Part shown: piece by piece, positions 34,967 through 43,568 of the stretch
Position numbering within the stretch: position 1 is the stretch's first letter
How the letters are laid out: each line of letters starts with the position of its first letter
Assembly: GCA_963726105.1 (NCBI GenBank)
Contig: CAVSBJ010000012.1
Span: 496,001-560,000 of the forward strand
Reading direction: 5' to 3'
Origin: Roseiarcus sp963726105
GTDB lineage: Bacteria > Pseudomonadota > Alphaproteobacteria > Rhizobiales > Beijerinckiaceae
DNA length: 64,000 nucleotides
Program-made: the position numbers and the translations under genes
The notes under the pieces: model-generated
Database searches by the model: none
Told to the model about the DNA's origin: nothing
Seen by the model: only the letters and a program-made list of their open reading frames with translations

Positions 34967-36082
34967 TTGCCGAACCCGACAATCAAAGACGTTGCGCATC
35001 TCGCTCGGGTGTCGACGGCGACTGTCTCGAATGTCATCAACGGGACGAGCTTTGTTAGCGCCCCGCTCAAGGCGCGCGTCCAGGAAGCTGTGGCGCAGCT
35101 GGGCTTCGCGCCGTCGAGAGTCGCTCAAGGGTTGCGCATGCAATCGACGCGATTGATAGGCGTCGTCGTCGCCGACATCACCAACCCTTTTTTCTCGGAA
35201 TTGGTTCGACGCGTCGGCTCGATCGCCGATTCGCTCGGCTACAACGTTTTGCTCTGCGAAGCCGATCACGACCCAGCAAAGGAGCTGGCGGCGCTTCGCC
35301 TCTTGGCGGCGCATCGGGTCGAGGGCGTCATGCTCGCTCCGACCGGCGCCCCGTCGATGTATTTCGAACCGCCCATTTCGAACTTTCCCCGCCCGATCGT
35401 CATGATCGACCGCGTGATCCCGGAGTCGCGCTGCGACGCTGTGTCCATCGACAATTATCAGGCCGCTTTGGACGTGACGCGGCACATCTTGTCGCTTGGT
35501 CACGTCCACGTCGCCGCGGTCGCCGGGTGGCGCCACCTTTCCAATACAACGGAACGTCTGGAGGGGTTCCGCGCCGCTTTGGCGGAGTTCGGTCTCGACC
35601 CCGCTGAAGCTCCGGTCATCTACGCGGACTTCCGGCAGGATCGGGCGCGGGAGCTCACTCGCGATCTCCTGGTCGCATCTCGACGCCCAACCGCCCTCTT
35701 TGTTTCAAACAACGAGATGGTGATTGGAGCCATGCAGGCCATAACGGAACTGGGCCTCGCGTGTCCGTCTGACATTTCTCTGGCCGGCATCGACGATTTT
35801 CCCTGGGCGAGCGCGTTTGCGCCGCGCCTGACCACAGCGAGACAGCCAATCGAGGCGCTGGCCGAACACGGGGTGCGCATTCTCCACGCTCGGATTCGGG
35901 GCGATGGCGGCCCGCCGGAGCGCGTCATTCTCAACGCGCGATTGATCGTCCGCGATTCCTGCGTTCGTCCCGAAGACAGGAAGAAAGCGCCGGCCTTGAA
36001 GCCGGGAAGGGCTCGAGTTAAACGTTTAGCCGCGTCCGCCGAGGCGACGGCGTTGGGGATGCCCCTGAGTAAGCAATCTTAG
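34967..36082 (+). CDS. LacI family transcriptional regulator
   Basis: A 371-residue regulator. The N-terminal helix-turn-helix and hinge read TIKDVAHLARVSTATVSNVI, followed by a periplasmic-binding-protein-like sugar domain (LIGVVVADITNPFFSELVRR; SLAGIDDFPWASAFAPRLTT). The start is TTG at 34967, with gagg at 34956-34959. The C-terminus runs about 35 residues beyond the usual LIVRDSC end and is basic. Inside that extension the DNA contains the LacI-type palindrome TAAACGTTTA (36019-36028). It probably represses the transporter 5 operon that follows. Confidence 0.9.
   Translation: MPNPTIKDVAHLARVSTATVSNVINGTSFVSAPLKARVQEAVAQLGFAPSRVAQGLRMQSTRLIGVVVADITNPFFSELVRRVGSIADSLGYNVLLCEADHDPAKELAALRLLAAHRVEGVMLAPTGAPSMYFEPPISNFPRPIVMIDRVIPESRCDAVSIDNYQAALDVTRHILSLGHVHVAAVAGWRHLSNTTERLEGFRAALAEFGLDPAEAPVIYADFRQDRARELTRDLLVASRRPTALFVSNNEMVIGAMQAITELGLACPSDISLAGIDDFPWASAFAPRLTTARQPIEALAEHGVRILHARIRGDGGPPERVILNARLIVRDSCVRPEDRKKAPALKPGRARVKRLAASAEATALGMPLSKQS
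36019..36028. promoter_or_regulatory. LacI-type operator palindrome TAAACGTTTA
   Basis: A perfect 10-base palindrome centred on CG, the form typical of LacI-family operators, lies in the last codons of the LacI gene. It is 77 bases before the next gene. It suggests that the downstream operon has its own promoter inside the 3' end of the regulator gene. Confidence 0.5.
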
Positions 36083-36104
36083 AACCCTTCAGAGATCGGA
36101 GCCG

Positions 36105-36866
36105 ATGCCAAATCCAGTACGCGTCCTTTTCGCCGGCAAATCCTGGATGACGCACAGCGTCCACACCAAGGGCTTCGATTCTTTCGACATGTCCTCGTAC
36201 CACGAAGGAGGGACAGAGATGATCGCCGCCCTTCGCGCCGGCGGCGCCGAGGTGACTTACCAGCCGAGCCACATTGCGATGGACTCGTTTCCATTTTCGC
36301 GGAAGGAGATCGACGCGTTCGACGTTGTGATCCTGAGCGACATTGGCGCGAACTCGCTTTTGCTTCCCAACCGGGTGGCGATCCGATCCGAGAGCTCGCC
36401 CAACCGGCTCCAGCTCATTCGGGACTTCGTGAAAGACGGCGGTGGTCTCTTGATGGTGGGCGGCTATCTCACCTTTCAGGGCATCCAAGCCAAAGGCAAT
36501 TACAAAGGCAGCCCAGTCGAGGATGTGTTGCCGATCGAATTGTTTCCCTACGACGATCGGCTTGAATGCCCCCAAGGGGTCAAGCCGACACTCGTCAAAC
36601 CCGATCACCCCGTCCTCAAGGGCCTCGCCGACTGGCCTCAATTTCTCGGCTACAACCGCTCGACAGCTCGGCCGGACGCGGATGTGCTGGCGAGCGTCGG
36701 CGATGATCCCTTTATCGCCGTGCGCAATGTCGAACAAGGGCGCAGCGCGATCTTCGCTTCCGATTGCGGACCCCACTGGGCCCCCCCGGCCTTCCTGGCC
36801 TGGAAGGGCTACGGCGCGCTCTGGACGAATCTGGTTGGCTGGCTTGGGCAGAAACATCGACGCTGA
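36105..36866 (+). CDS. Glutamine amidotransferase-like protein (GATase1-like, PF07090 type)
   Basis: A 253-residue protein with a class I glutamine amidotransferase-like flavodoxin fold. It has VLFAGKSWMTHSVHTKGFDS at the start, a central FVKDGGGLLMVGGYLTFQGI, and YDDRLECPQGVKPTL later. The usual nucleophile-elbow Cys is absent: the GGG-LLMVGGY position has Gly-Tyr, so a true glutaminase is unlikely. The metabolic role of the family is unknown to me. It is first after the LacI gene and 68 bases before the binding-protein gene of transporter 5, so it may act on the imported sugar, as the ThuA-type proteins of the same fold are thought to do. Confidence 0.75.
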   Translation: MPNPVRVLFAGKSWMTHSVHTKGFDSFDMSSYHEGGTEMIAALRAGGAEVTYQPSHIAMDSFPFSRKEIDAFDVVILSDIGANSLLLPNRVAIRSESSPNRLQLIRDFVKDGGGLLMVGGYLTFQGIQAKGNYKGSPVEDVLPIELFPYDDRLECPQGVKPTLVKPDHPVLKGLADWPQFLGYNRSTARPDADVLASVGDDPFIAVRNVEQGRSAIFASDCGPHWAPPAFLAWKGYGALWTNLVGWLGQKHRR

Positions 36867-36934
36867 CAAACGATCAGATGCGGTCCGGCGCCCTTGCACC
36901 AGGGTGATGACTTCTCAAAGGTGGAGTCCAGATT

Positions 36935-38075
36935 ATGAATCTCCTCAAACGCGCTTCAGCCCATTCGACCGCCGCATTTGGCCTTCCGATCCTCCTTTCG
37001 GTCGCGATCCTTGTCGCGCACGCGAGCTCCGTTCGAGCCGCGGACAAGATGGTCGGCGGGGAATTCGCGACCAAGGGAATTGTCACCTCGACCATCGGTC
37101 CAAACGATGCAAAAGGTCAGCCCGCGAGCGTCCTCACTTTCACCGACGACGAGGTCAAGAAGCTGCGCGACGGACATTACTCGGCGGCACTGCTTTTCCA
37201 GACCAGCTCAGACTGGGCCGACGCCGTCACCCGAGGCGCGGAAGATGAGTTCAAGACGCTAGGCGTCGAGATCGCGGGCTCAGCAATTCGAACTTCAGCG
37301 CATCGGACCAGGCTCATGCGGTTCAGACGATCATGGCGAAGAAGCCGTCCGGAATCGTCACCTGGCCCATTAACCCGGATGAATTGAGCCCCGCGCTCAA
37401 GAAGGCGGCGGAAGCTGGCGTCAAACTCGCACTCATCAGCAACATGCCCTCCGGCTTCCAGCAGGGGAAGGATTATACGGGGCTTGTTGGCGACGATCTC
37501 TACGCGATGGGCCAGAAGACCGCCGACAATCTCGCCAAGGCCATGGGCGGCGAGGGTGAACTCGGATTCCTCTATTTTGACGCCAACGCTTATGTCGTGA
37601 ATCAGAGGGATGCGGCGTTCCGGACGACGATCGAAAAGAACTATCCCAACATCAAGACCATTCCAGCCGGCTTCTCGGACCCGAGCCGCGTGTTCCAGGT
37701 CGCGAGCGCAATGATCCTGCAGCATCCCAAGATCAAGGCCATCTACGCGCCATGGGCGGACCCAGCATCCGGCGTCCTTCAAGCAATCCGCGCCCTCATC
37801 GCGATGACATCTCGGTCGGCACGATGGATCTGTCGAACACCGTCGCCGTTTCGCTCGTCACTGGCGGGGCGGTAAAGGCGCTGACCGTGGACGATCCCTA
37901 CTCCATCGGCAAGTCGCTCGCCGCTGTCATAGGCTACGGCCTTCTCGGCAAGGATGCGCCGGCCTATGTCGAAGTGCCTGCGATTCCGATCACCAAGGAC
38001 AACATCCTTCAGGCTTATGCGGACAGCTATCATGCCTCGCCGCCGCCTGAAGTCACCAGCGCTTTGGGCAAATAG
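36935..38075 (+). pseudogene. Transporter 5: sugar-binding protein, two frameshifts
   Basis: Three consecutive frames together encode one type I binding protein. The first (from 36935) has a signal peptide ending SSVRAAD and FQTSSDWADAVTRGAEDEF. The second has PSGIVTWPINPDELSPALKK and DDLYAMGQKTADNLAKAMGG. The third ends with VEVPAIPITKDNILQAYADS. Adding one base to the GGG run at 37276-37278 and one C to the CCC run at 37793-37795 gives a single protein of about 380 residues. Both repairs are at G/C runs, which favours sequencing error. If real, transporter 5 would lack its receptor. Confidence 0.85.
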
Positions 38076-38117
38076 ATTTTGCCGGAGCGCGAGAAGGATC
38101 GCGCCGCCGCGCCTGCA

Positions 38118-39128
38118 ATGACGACGGACAGTGAGGCTGTCCACACGGAGACATTGGCTGCCCGCCCGGCGACTCGGAAGGAGGGGGTGTCCAACGGACC
38201 GCGCTTTCGGTGGAAAGACCTCACCGTCTACCTTGGGTTCGCCCTCGTCTTCGCCTTTTTCGTACTCACGATCGGCGACAAGGGCTTTCTGAGCGCGCAG
38301 AACGCGACGTCGATCGTTTCGCAGGTCACCCCGATCGCTCTCATGGCTTTCGGCGCGGTCTTTGTTCTCACGGCCGGCGAAATCGACCTGTCCATCGGCT
38401 CCGTCGTCGCCATGGCCGCGCTGTTCACGGCGCTCGGACTGCGGCATTATGGTCTCGTTCCCGGCATCGCCTTCGGGATCCTGACGGAAGTCGTGACCGG
38501 TCTCCTGAACGGCCTTCTGATCGTTGGCCTCAGGGTGCCCTCGTTCCTTGTGACGCTCGGCACGATGCAGCTTTTCACCGGCATCGCGCAGATCTCGACC
38601 CAGCTTCAGGACGTCCCGATCGTCAACGATACCTATTCGAACCTGTTCGGTTCGGGCACGATTGGACCGTTGTCCAACGCAGTCGTCTGGCTCGTCCTTG
38701 GGTTTTTGGTCGCCCAGATCGCATTCAAGGATCTCGCCTTCGGCTGGCGCGTGATGGCGACGGGAAGCAACCGGGCCAGCGCCCGGGCGCTTGGCATCAA
38801 CACCAACCGCGTCCGCGTCGGCGTCATGGTCATCTCCTCCTGCACGGCAGCGCTCGCCGGCATGATCTATGCTGGCGAGATCCAGGGCGCGGTTTACACG
38901 CTGGGGTCGAGCGACCTGCTCACCGTTCTTGCGGGCGTCGTGATCGGGGGTACGAGCCTGTTCGGCGGATCCGGCAGCATGCTTGGCGCGCTCATCGGCT
39001 CGCTTCTCATGACGATGATCGTCAATGGCCTCGTTCTCATGGGCGCGACGGTGCAGCAACAGATCGTCGTGCAGGGGATCATCATCGTCGTCGCGGTGGC
39101 GGTCAGCCAGCGCCAGCCCGCGGAGTGA
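38118..39128 (+). CDS. Transporter 5: permease (RbsC-like)
   Basis: A BPD_transp_2 permease of about 336 residues. It has MAFGAVFVLTAGEIDLSIGSV in the second/third helix region and GVVIGGTSLFGGSGSMLGA near the end. The start is uncertain: I list the ATG at 38118, but the frame is open to a TTG at 38079 just past the binding-protein stop, and neither has a clear ribosome site. A single permease means a homodimeric channel. It is followed after five bases by its ATPase gene. Confidence 0.9.
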   Translation: MTTDSEAVHTETLAARPATRKEGVSNGPRFRWKDLTVYLGFALVFAFFVLTIGDKGFLSAQNATSIVSQVTPIALMAFGAVFVLTAGEIDLSIGSVVAMAALFTALGLRHYGLVPGIAFGILTEVVTGLLNGLLIVGLRVPSFLVTLGTMQLFTGIAQISTQLQDVPIVNDTYSNLFGSGTIGPLSNAVVWLVLGFLVAQIAFKDLAFGWRVMATGSNRASARALGINTNRVRVGVMVISSCTAALAGMIYAGEIQGAVYTLGSSDLLTVLAGVVIGGTSLFGGSGSMLGALIGSLLMTMIVNGLVLMGATVQQQIVVQGIIIVVAVAVSQRQPAE

Positions 39129-39133
39129 ACCGA

Positions 39134-39907
39134 ATGTCCCGGGGGACAGAGCCCCTCCTCCGTGTCGCCGCGCTCCGCAAGACCTTCGGCGGTCTGCATG
39201 CGCTTGAGGATATCAATCTCGAGGTCTGGCCGGGTGAGGTCGTCGGGCTGGTCGGCGACAACGGGGCGGGAAAATCGACGCTCGTCCGCTGCATCTCAGG
39301 CTACTACACCCCCGATGCGGGCGAGATCGCGGTTGACGGCGAATCTCTCGGTTCAGGCGGGCCCAAGCGCGCCGCCGAACTCGGCATCGAGATCGTCCAT
39401 CAGGACCTGTCATTGGTGATGCATGGCGATGTGGTGCAGAACCTCTACCTCAACCGCGAGATCCGCTCGTCGTGGGCGCCGCTTCACCGCCTTGGGTGGC
39501 TCGATAAGAGGGCGATGCGCGCAGGCGCCCGCGCGATCCTCGACCAGGTCGGGATCGGCGGAACGATCTCCGTTCGGCAGCGCGTTCAGGATCACTCCGG
39601 GGGACAGCGCCAGTGCATCGCGATCGGACGCGCCGTCGGGTGGAGTCGGCGCATGGTGTTCCTCGACGAGCCGACGGCTGCGCTCGGCGTGAGGCAGACC
39701 CGGCACGTTCTCGATCTCATCGGACGCCTTCGCGCCCAGGGCATCGCGATTGTGCTCATCAGCCACAACATGGAGCAGGTGTTGGAGGTCTGCGATCGCA
39801 TTGTCGTTCTGCGTCTCGGTCGAAAGGTCGCGGACCGCCCCATCGCGGGCCTGACCGGGCCGATGGTCGTCGGCTACATCACCGGCGCCGAGAGGAGCGA
39901 GGCTTGA
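39134..39907 (+). CDS. Transporter 5: single-domain sugar ABC ATPase (FrcA-like)
   Basis: A 257-residue ATPase. Walker A is GDNGAGKST, Walker B is VFLDEPTAALG, and the switch His is in LISHNMEQ. The signature reads DHSGGQRQCIAIGRA: the leading Leu of LSGGQ is replaced by His, a mild departure. The stop shares two bases with a TTG start of the following kinase gene. Confidence 0.92.
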   Translation: MSRGTEPLLRVAALRKTFGGLHALEDINLEVWPGEVVGLVGDNGAGKSTLVRCISGYYTPDAGEIAVDGESLGSGGPKRAAELGIEIVHQDLSLVMHGDVVQNLYLNREIRSSWAPLHRLGWLDKRAMRAGARAILDQVGIGGTISVRQRVQDHSGGQRQCIAIGRAVGWSRRMVFLDEPTAALGVRQTRHVLDLIGRLRAQGIAIVLISHNMEQVLEVCDRIVVLRLGRKVADRPIAGLTGPMVVGYITGAERSEA

Positions 39908-40843
39908 GCGCCGCGCTGCAATCCCCCGAAGACCCTCCCCTTTTCCTCTGTATCGGAGACCTCGACGTCGACGTCATGATCGAGGTCGATCGGCTGCCGA
40001 CCCGGGACGGGAAGGTGAACGGCGTCTTGAAGCAGAAGGCGCCGGGCGGCATGGCTGGAAACGTCGCGGCCGCGCTTGCTCGCCTTGGCTCGCGGGTGCG
40101 GGTTCTCGGCCGCAATCGGCGATGACGCGGACGGAGCCTTCGCCGTCAAGAGCCTCGAGCAGGTCGGCGTCGACACGAGCTTCGTCTCCCGCCTTGCCGG
40201 CGTCGCGACATTCAGTTGCATCAGCCTGCTGACGCCGGACGGGGAAAAGTCCCTCGTCAAGCTGATGACGTCGGCCTATCGGCCGGAGGCAGGCGACGTG
40301 ACTGCGGCGGCGCTCAAGGGTGTTCGCCACCTGCATCTCACGTCAATCGGCGACCTTGCGCTTTGCCGACGCGTGGTCGACGCTGGGCGAACTTCCGGAG
40401 CGACGGCCTCGCTCGACATCGAACGGGCCGACTGCCCGGGACACGCTTCCGTTCTCCTCGATGCGATCGAAGGCTTCGATCTCATCTTCTGCAACGCGGA
40501 GTCGCGCGCCTTCGTGGACGCGGCGCTCGAGCGCCCGCTTGCGGGGCTCGTCGCCGCTCTCGTCACCACGCTCGGCGCCGACGGGGCCCAGGTCGAGACC
40601 GCCGATGGGCGTGTCGCCGCGCCGGGCTTTGCGCCCAAGATTGTCGACACGACTGGCGCAGGCGACTGCTTCGCCGCCGCCTGCCTTCACGCGCGCCTGG
40701 CCGCAAGGCTCAGCTGGAAGGACGCCCTTCGCTTCGCCAATTGCGCCGCCGCGATCTCAACGACGGGGCTTGGCGCGCAGTCGGCCCTGCCGACCGCCGA
40801 TCAAGTCGTTGCGTATCTTCGAGCGGAGCCACACGGGAGCTGA
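39904..40843 (+). pseudogene. PfkB family carbohydrate kinase, frameshifted
   Basis: The N-terminal part, from a TTG at 39904, reads CIGDLDVDVMIEVDRLPTRD and GGMAGNVAAALARLG, the PfkB signature 1 region. Near 40112 the frame changes; the continuation AIGDDADGAFAVKSLEQVGV lies in the next frame and ends with DTTGAGDCFAAACLHAR (GAGD motif). Removing one C at about 40112 joins LGSRVRVLG to AIGDDADG and gives about 312 residues. The kinase is last in the transporter 5 operon and presumably phosphorylates its sugar. Confidence 0.85.
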
Positions 40844-41105
40844 CGAGGAGGCGGCTCGAATTTGCGAGTCCATTTTGAGCGATTCCAATGGCTTGCAAGG
40901 CTATTAACGAGTCACTTCCGACTGCCACCGCCTCAAGGCGCCGCGAAGCGCCAGCCACGCTGACGAAGTTTCTGAAAAACAATACCCCGTCCCGGCCCGA
41001 TTGGCAAGAAATTGTCGATTTTTCTTAATTGAAGCGTCCCGCCCCTCAACCGGCGCAGTCATCGCTCCTCGGAGCGGTGAAGGCCTCATAGATCGAATCC
41101 CAGCA
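40844..41105. other. Convergent intergenic region
   Basis: These 262 bases separate two operons that converge. I see no gene and no strong terminator; there is an AT-rich stretch around 41008-41030 with a short T run, and a small stem at about 41071-41084. Confidence 0.35.
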
Positions 41106-41765
41106 TCACTTGGCGTAGGGCGCGTCGTGGAACGCGATCTCGGCCCGCAGGGCCTCGTCGAAGAGGGCGCTTAAGCGCGCTTGCCTGGCTTCGGTCAGCG
41201 TCGGTCCTCGTGTATCGATTTCCGAGCGGACCCAAGCGACATGCTCGGCAAACGGACCGCCAGCGTGAAGGGCGACCCAGTCACGGATGTAGTCCCTCGA
41301 CGACGGCGACTGGTTGGCCGTCGAGCACCAGGTCAGATACATCCACTCCGCCGCCAGAGTGCAGGCGAGGATCTCCTCATAGCCCTCCATTTCGGCCACC
41401 TTGAGAAAGAGCGCGTGCAGAGGCAGTGCGAGCCCCTGGGGGCTAAGACCAGTCCGCTCCTTGCCGGGCGCGCCCATTCGCTCGAAAGCGTCGACAAAGA
41501 CCTGCTCCTGATCGGTGACGAGCCCATAAAGACCAAAGCTCAGACGCCGCCGTTCCTGAAAGGACGGCGCCTTGGCGACGGCGTAGCCCAGCGCCCTCGC
41601 GGCGGTGTCGACGAAGCCGTATTCGATCCGGAGATAGCGGGCGAAGACGCGATCATCGACGGCGTCCGTCGCGACTTCACGAAAGAAGCGATGGCGGAGG
41701 ATCGCCCTCCATGATCGATCCGCGTGGGCGCGCATGCGCTCCGAGAACGAGGACATGTCGCTCAT
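41106..41765 (-). CDS. TenA/THI-4 family protein
   Basis: A helical protein of about 219 residues in the TenA family. TenA proper hydrolyses aminopyrimidines for thiamine salvage, but relatives exist in other pathways. Visible features are HRFFREVATDAVDDRVFARY, IEYGFVDTAARALG, and CTLAAEWMYLTWC (the usual Cys and aromatic residues of the pocket). I chose the ATG at 41765, which overlaps the stop of the BtpA gene (ATGA). No thiamine gene or TPP riboswitch is nearby. It ends the transporter 6 operon, so a role on the imported compound is likelier than vitamin salvage. Confidence 0.78.
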   Translation of the reverse strand: MSDMSSFSERMRAHADRSWRAILRHRFFREVATDAVDDRVFARYLRIEYGFVDTAARALGYAVAKAPSFQERRRLSFGLYGLVTDQEQVFVDAFERMGAPGKERTGLSPQGLALPLHALFLKVAEMEGYEEILACTLAAEWMYLTWCSTANQSPSSRDYIRDWVALHAGGPFAEHVAWVRSEIDTRGPTLTEARQARLSALFDEALRAEIAFHDAPYAK

Positions 41766-42613
41766 GACGCTTTGCCGGCGCGCGCGACGAATTGCTTGGC
41801 CCGTTCGCGATCGACGGGGTTCCACCAGAGCCCGTCGACCTTCAATGAGCTTGCGACGATGACGCCGTCGACGATGGCGAGAATGTCGCTGACATTGCCA
41901 GGATCAACGCCGCTGCCGACAAGCGTCGGAACCGAAGCGGCCGCCCGGATCTTCCGCAGATAATCGAGATCCGCCGCGTGGCCGGTGCGCTGGCCGGTGA
42001 AGATCACGACGTCGGCGTTGAAAAACTCGACATCGCGCACGAGCTCGGCGATCGGACGATCCTGCACGATGGCGTGTGCGCCATGCTTGACGTGAGCATC
42101 GGCGAAAATAGCGACCCCTTGCGCCTGAAGCGCGCTCCGATAGCGCATCGTCTTCGCAGCCGCCCCTTCGATCAGGCCCTCGTTGGCGACATAGGCGTTG
42201 GCCCATTGATTGACGCGAACGAAGCGCGCGCTTGCCGCGCTCGCAATCGCCAGAGCGTGGAGGGCGGCATTGGCCAGCACATTGATCCCGATCGGCAATC
42301 CGGTTGCGGCCCGGACGCGATCGGTCGCGATCGCCATATGCGCCGCGGTTTCCGGGCCGATGTCCTCAGGCTTTGAAAAAGGAATATCGCCGTGGTTCTC
42401 GACAATGAGGCCGTGAAAGCCGGCGTCAGCATAGGCTCTCGCGTCCGCGACCGCCCGCGCATAAATCGCCTCGACCCCACCGCCTGCATAGTCGGGGGAC
42501 GCCGGCAGCGGAAGGAGATGGACGACGCCGATCAGCACGCGGTCCGGGCGGCCAAATATGGATGCGAGCGTGTTCTCCCGCGCTCGCGCGACGACGTGAC
42601 CGGCTTCCGTCAT
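41762..42613 (-). CDS. BtpA/SgcQ family protein (TIM barrel), copy 2
   Basis: A 283-residue BtpA-family protein. It has VLIGVVHLLPLPASPDYAGG, GLIVENHGDIPFSKPEDIGP, VNQWANAYVANEGL, IFADAHVKHGAHAIVQD and LVGSGVDPGNVSDILAIVDG. Each matches a segment of copy 1 at 30153, and both are in operons with FrcA-type importers. It overlaps the kinase stop before it and the TenA start after it by ATGA, so the three are translationally coupled. The reaction is unknown; a TIM-barrel lyase or isomerase on the kinase product is an inference. Confidence 0.85.
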   Translation of the reverse strand: MTEAGHVVARARENTLASIFGRPDRVLIGVVHLLPLPASPDYAGGGVEAIYARAVADARAYADAGFHGLIVENHGDIPFSKPEDIGPETAAHMAIATDRVRAATGLPIGINVLANAALHALAIASAASARFVRVNQWANAYVANEGLIEGAAAKTMRYRSALQAQGVAIFADAHVKHGAHAIVQDRPIAELVRDVEFFNADVVIFTGQRTGHAADLDYLRKIRAAASVPTLVGSGVDPGNVSDILAIVDGVIVASSLKVDGLWWNPVDRERAKQFVARAGKAS

Positions 42614-43530
42614 TGCTGATGCTCCTCGATGGGTCCGAGCGGGGCGCGGGCAAGAGGAGCCGTCAGCTCCTCACGAGATGGAAAGGAAGCAAGGACGCCC
42701 TTTCGCGTGACCGAAATCGAAGCCGCTTCTGTGGCGGCAACGAGCGCTTCCCTCCAGTTGCGCCCGAGAGCCTTCGCGGCGGCCAAAACCCCGCAGAACA
42801 CGTCGCCGGCTCCGACTGAATCGACGGCGATGACCTGAGGCGCGGCCGCGCGAAACGCATCATCGGCCGAGACAAAAGCAGCGCCATCGGCGCCGAGGGT
42901 CAGAACAACGGCGCCAGCGCCTTTCTTGCACAGCGCACGCGCGGCCTCCTCCGCTTCGCCGCCTGCAAGTTCGACCGCCTCGCCACGGTTGACCAACACG
43001 AGATCAGCCAGGCTCCAGTCGTAGTCCCCAGCCGCATAGGTCGGCGACGGGTTAAGGACCGTCGTTGCGCCTTTAGACTTGGCCAGCGCGAGACAGTCGC
43101 GCATGACGCTTGGCCGCAGGTTGCCCTGCATGACGACAAGATCGCCGGGAGCGATCCACGACTCAATTCGCGTCTCCGCGATCGGATCGAAATGGCGCGC
43201 CGCGTCGATCAGGCTCAGAATCGTATTCTCGCCATGACGGTCGACCGTGATGACACAGCGATCCGTCCCATAAGGCGAAGTCGTCATCCCGTCCGTCAGC
43301 ACGCCTTCGGAAGCGAGACTCGAACGAATACGCTCGCCCATCGCGTCGCCGCCAATCGGGGCGACGAGGCGAACCGACGCGCCGCAGCGCGCCGCGACGA
43401 CCGCCTGATTGGCGCCCTTGCCGCCAAGATCCTCAGCGGCGCCGAGAGCCACGATCGTTTCACCAGGCCGCGGAAACCTCTCCACTCGAATCACGCTGTC
43501 GACCGCGGCGTTGCCGATCACATGGATCAT
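42610..43530 (-). CDS. Ribokinase-like PfkB carbohydrate kinase
   Basis: A PfkB kinase of about 306 residues. Signature 1 is LGGKGANQAVVAARCGASV, the ribokinase form, and signature 2 is AVDSVGAGDVFCGVLAAAKA with catalytic Asp in GAGD. The ATG at 43530 (MIHVIGNAAVDSVI) gives the normal start; the frame is open 95 codons further but that part overlaps the hydrolase gene in antisense-like sequence. It is coupled to the BtpA gene by ATGA. It probably phosphorylates the sugar released by the phosphotriesterase-like hydrolase. Confidence 0.87.
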   Translation of the reverse strand: MIHVIGNAAVDSVIRVERFPRPGETIVALGAAEDLGGKGANQAVVAARCGASVRLVAPIGGDAMGERIRSSLASEGVLTDGMTTSPYGTDRCVITVDRHGENTILSLIDAARHFDPIAETRIESWIAPGDLVVMQGNLRPSVMRDCLALAKSKGATTVLNPSPTYAAGDYDWSLADLVLVNRGEAVELAGGEAEEAARALCKKGAGAVVLTLGADGAAFVSADDAFRAAAPQVIAVDSVGAGDVFCGVLAAAKALGRNWREALVAATEAASISVTRKGVLASFPSREELTAPLARAPLGPIEEHQQ

Positions 43531-43568
43531 CTTGGCCCGCTGTCCGCCACCGCTCTCATCCTCTCCCG

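Noticed and set aside
41106..41765. TPP riboswitch near the TenA-like gene
   Set aside because: The gene starts inside the overlap with the BtpA gene, so there is no leader, and no thi-box-like sequence was seen.
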